Assembly (NCBI RefSeq): GCF_006874465.1
Contig: NZ_VIRL01000016.1
Coordinates: forward strand, 62,001 to 126,000
Length of the DNA: 64,000 nucleotides
Source: Microbispora bryophytorum
GTDB taxonomy: Bacteria > Actinomycetota > Actinomycetes > Streptosporangiales > Streptosporangiaceae
Reading direction: 5' to 3'
Made by a program: the position numbers and the translations under genes. Below are positions 63,288 through 64,000 of the stretch, in pieces; position 1 is the first letter of the stretch; every line of letters starts with the position of its first letter. The notes under the pieces are model-generated. The model ran no database searches. It had not been told where the DNA came from and saw nothing but the letters and a program-made list of their open reading frames with translations.

Positions 63288-64000
63288 GGAGCGTGGGGAG
63301 GATCACGGCCGAGGGGTGGCGGGGGTCGTGCAGGATCTCCTGGTCGGAGGCGACCATCGGGGTGCCCGCCGTCAGCGGCGCGCCGGTGCCCGGGTTGCGC
63401 GCGATGCGCGGGTAGGCCCCGCTGGCCACCTGAACCCGGATGCGGTGTCCGCGGCGGAACCGGTGGCCCATCGGCCACAGGTCGACCTCCACCCGGCGCA
63501 CGCCGTCCTCGTCGCCGCGGTCCGCCGGGGTCAGGCGGCGCACGCCCTCGCAGACGTTCATCGACGTGCCGTCGGGGTGCACGTCGCACACCCGTACGAC
63601 GAAGTCGGTGTGCTCCCTGCCGGTGCGCACGAACAGTTCGGTGCTCACCGGGCCGATCATGTCGGTGTCCCGGTCGAGCACCTCGGAGCTGTAGACGAGC
63701 ACGTCGCGCCGGGCCTCGAGACGCCGGTTGTCCCTCGGTTCGGAGTTGCCGATGAGCACCGGGCCGCCGATCACCGGGGTCGGGTGCTCGGGGTCGTAGC
63801 GGTAGCGGTCCGGCTCTCCGTCCGCCGGGTTGTCCGGCGACAGGGCGAAGCCCGGCTGCAGGTGCCAGCGCTCGCGCCGCATGCGGGGCGGCGGCCAGTC
63901 GGGTTCGTCCCGCCACTCGCCCGCGCCGGTGACGTACAGCCGGACGGGGGAGGGGCGCAGCCCCGACGGGTCGCCGAGCAGGTGGGCGCGGAACCAGGCC
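63283..64000 (-). CDS. CocE/NonD (X-Pro dipeptidyl-peptidase) family hydrolase, C-terminal part
   Basis: The gene runs off the right end; its last 239 codons are present. The visible part starts in AWFRAHLLGDPSGLRPSPVR and continues LYVTGAGEWRDEPDWPPP. It then gives the C-terminal jelly-roll domain of CocE/NonD hydrolases: VLIGNSEPRDNRRLEARRDVLVYSSE, DTDFVVRVCDVHPDG-like segments, VEVDLWPMGHRFRRGHRIRVQVASGAYPRIARNPG. The catalytic Ser-Asp-His alpha/beta domain would lie outside the window. Esterase or X-Pro dipeptidase activity is expected. The end is convergent with the NACHT gene, 6 bases apart. Confidence 0.9.
   Translation of the reverse strand, partial: AWFRAHLLGDPSGLRPSPVRLYVTGAGEWRDEPDWPPPRMRRERWHLQPGFALSPDNPADGEPDRYRYDPEHPTPVIGGPVLIGNSEPRDNRRLEARRDVLVYSSEVLDRDTDMIGPVSTELFVRTGREHTDFVVRVCDVHPDGTSMNVCEGVRRLTPADRGDEDGVRRVEVDLWPMGHRFRRGHRIRVQVASGAYPRIARNPGTGAPLTAGTPMVASDQEILHDPRHPSAVILPTLP

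Overview
The window comes from a high-GC actinomycete chromosome. GC-rich third codon positions, frequent GTG/TTG starts, leaderless promoters and families such as CsbD, SPW, DUF5709, SARP and WS/DGAT all point there. CBM2 domains on long Ser-Pro linkers and the overall gene mix suggest a filamentous saprophyte, probably in or near the Streptosporangiales; that placement is inference. I saw no rRNA, tRNA, CRISPR array, transposase or phage gene. This is a chromosomal housekeeping/accessory region, not a mobile island.

Region by region. 1-5.1 kb: TerC-type membrane protein, MarR-like regulator, glutathionyl-hydroquinone reductase-like protein, SPW membrane protein, CsbD stress protein, a 41-aa small protein and a low-complexity membrane protein. 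5.2-12.9 kb: DJ-1/PfpI protein, then a tightly coupled minus-strand operon (binding lipoprotein, two permeases, two ATPases and an M24-fold protein with a degenerate metal site) divergent from an AsnC/Lrp regulator. 13-16.2 kb: small beta-rich protein, ROK kinase and a secreted CBM2-Cip1-like protein. 16.3-21.2 kb: hemerythrin, ferritin-like protein, a lipoprotein/30-aa peptide/DUF6766 operon, a STAS protein and a membrane-anchored metallo-beta-lactamase-fold hydrolase. 21.3-25.6 kb: RpiR regulator, urocanase hutU and an M20 amidohydrolase, i.e. a partial histidine-utilisation cluster. 25.6-26.5 kb: a structured leader, a secreted His/Gln-repeat protein, a strong terminator and a minisatellite. 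26.5-36.3 kb: Tex, zinc-ribbon protein, RecQ, quinone-reductase-type dehydrogenase, Ppx/GppA phosphatase, phosphodiesterase and several small proteins. 36.4-45.1 kb: secreted GH3-CBM2 glucosidase, MBL hydrolase, GH38 alpha-mannosidase and a coupled foldase-like protein. 45.2-51.7 kb: WS/DGAT acyltransferase, Ser/Thr kinase, TetR-DHA2 efflux pair and a second hemerythrin. 51.8-58.6 kb: SARP-ATPase regulator with a 22-bp repeat array in front of its promoter, amidohydrolase and an SSS symporter with its DUF3311 partner. 58.8-64 kb: DUF1697, ABC-F ATPase, NACHT membrane protein and the end of a CocE/NonD hydrolase.

How the parts work together. The Cip1-like protein, GH3 and GH38 fit plant-polymer and oligosaccharide use. 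The ABC operon and hutU genes fit peptide or amino-acid catabolism. The hemerythrin and ferritin-like proteins, CsbD and efflux pair fit stress handling.

The most unusual signals are short tandem repeats, several of which start in or span a stop codon (about 20.0, 45.1 and 55.3 kb), and the 98-aa secreted His/poly-Gln protein with its folded leader.
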